From assembly GCA_019321725.1 (NCBI GenBank), contig CM033106.1, positions 26,400,118 through 26,464,117 of the forward strand: 64,000 nt of DNA, written 5' to 3'. Of this stretch, positions 63,745 through 64,000 are shown in pieces (the first letter of the stretch is position 1; each line of letters starts with the position of its first letter). The notes beneath the pieces are model-generated. The model was not told the origin of the DNA, ran no database searches, and saw only the letters and a program-made list of their open reading frames with translations. The translations under genes were made by a program, and so were the position numbers. Source of the stretch: Paulownia fortunei. Lineage: Eukaryota; Streptophyta; Magnoliopsida; Lamiales; Paulowniaceae.

Positions 63745-64000
63745 GGGATGGGAGAGTTGGAAAAAAATGGGATATGTTAGTAGGAAAAGATGATGCAGAT
63801 TAATAAACGTTTTTTTTTCGGTGGAATTATGAAAGAATACAGTGGAGAAGAAAGGGGAGAATAGAGTCAGTCCTCTTATACTGAAAATGCAGCAAGTTAA
63901 TATTTCAAGAGCGCAGGTTTCCAAATGCAAAAAAAGAATATGTTTGTTGGGAGCAATTATGTCTGTTTCCTTTAGAGTGGAGGGGATGATTGAGAATCTG

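Overview
The window is nuclear DNA of a flowering plant, most likely a eudicot. It is AT-rich, its genes are split by many introns with plant-type splice sites, and the intergenic stretches are AT-rich with microsatellites and decayed mobile elements. Every well-recognised product has its closest known relatives among plant proteins. An asterid or Lamiales-like origin is only a guess. Gene models below were built by eye from exon phase, splice dinucleotides and remembered family sequences; no search was run.

Layout. (1) 1-4300, minus strand: 5' part of TH1, the bifunctional thiamine-biosynthesis enzyme, running off the left edge, with an apparent one-base deletion in its fourth coding exon. 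(2) 4300-7700: AT-rich spacer between divergent genes. (3) 7700-22900, plus strand: a complete RECQL4A/BLM-type DNA helicase in 24 coding exons (about 1193 aa). (4) 24545-30558 and 32770-40150, plus strand: two tandem RING E3 ligase genes of the RNF170 type. Coding exons 2-5 have identical lengths in the two copies. The first copy uses a GC splice donor where the second uses GT, and holds a perfect 56-bp inverted repeat in intron 1. The second copy carries a fragment of mitochondrial cox2 in intron 3. (5) 41065-47931, minus strand: a T-complex protein 11-like gene with preserved splicing structure but two in-frame TGA codons, a late frameshift, and a microsatellite at the end of exon 1; best read as a recent pseudogene. 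(6) about 50260-53585: a decayed element bounded by diverged direct repeats, with a gypsy-type gag-like relic inside. (7) 54647-59492, plus strand: a cytosolic/nuclear-type serine hydroxymethyltransferase (SHM6/SHM7 class, 602 aa) with a Cys-rich upstream ORF, a GC-AG intron and an unusual His-to-Gln change beside the cofactor site. (8) 62699-63744, minus strand: a BYPASS1-like membrane protein of 318 aa.

The genes are ordinary plant housekeeping or regulatory genes and do not form a joint pathway. TH1 and SHMT both act in cofactor or one-carbon metabolism, but nothing shows co-regulation. I found no new multi-gene system. The most unusual items are the perfect hairpin, the cox2 insertion whose codons look like the RNA-edited form, the GC-AG introns, and the decaying TCP11-like gene.
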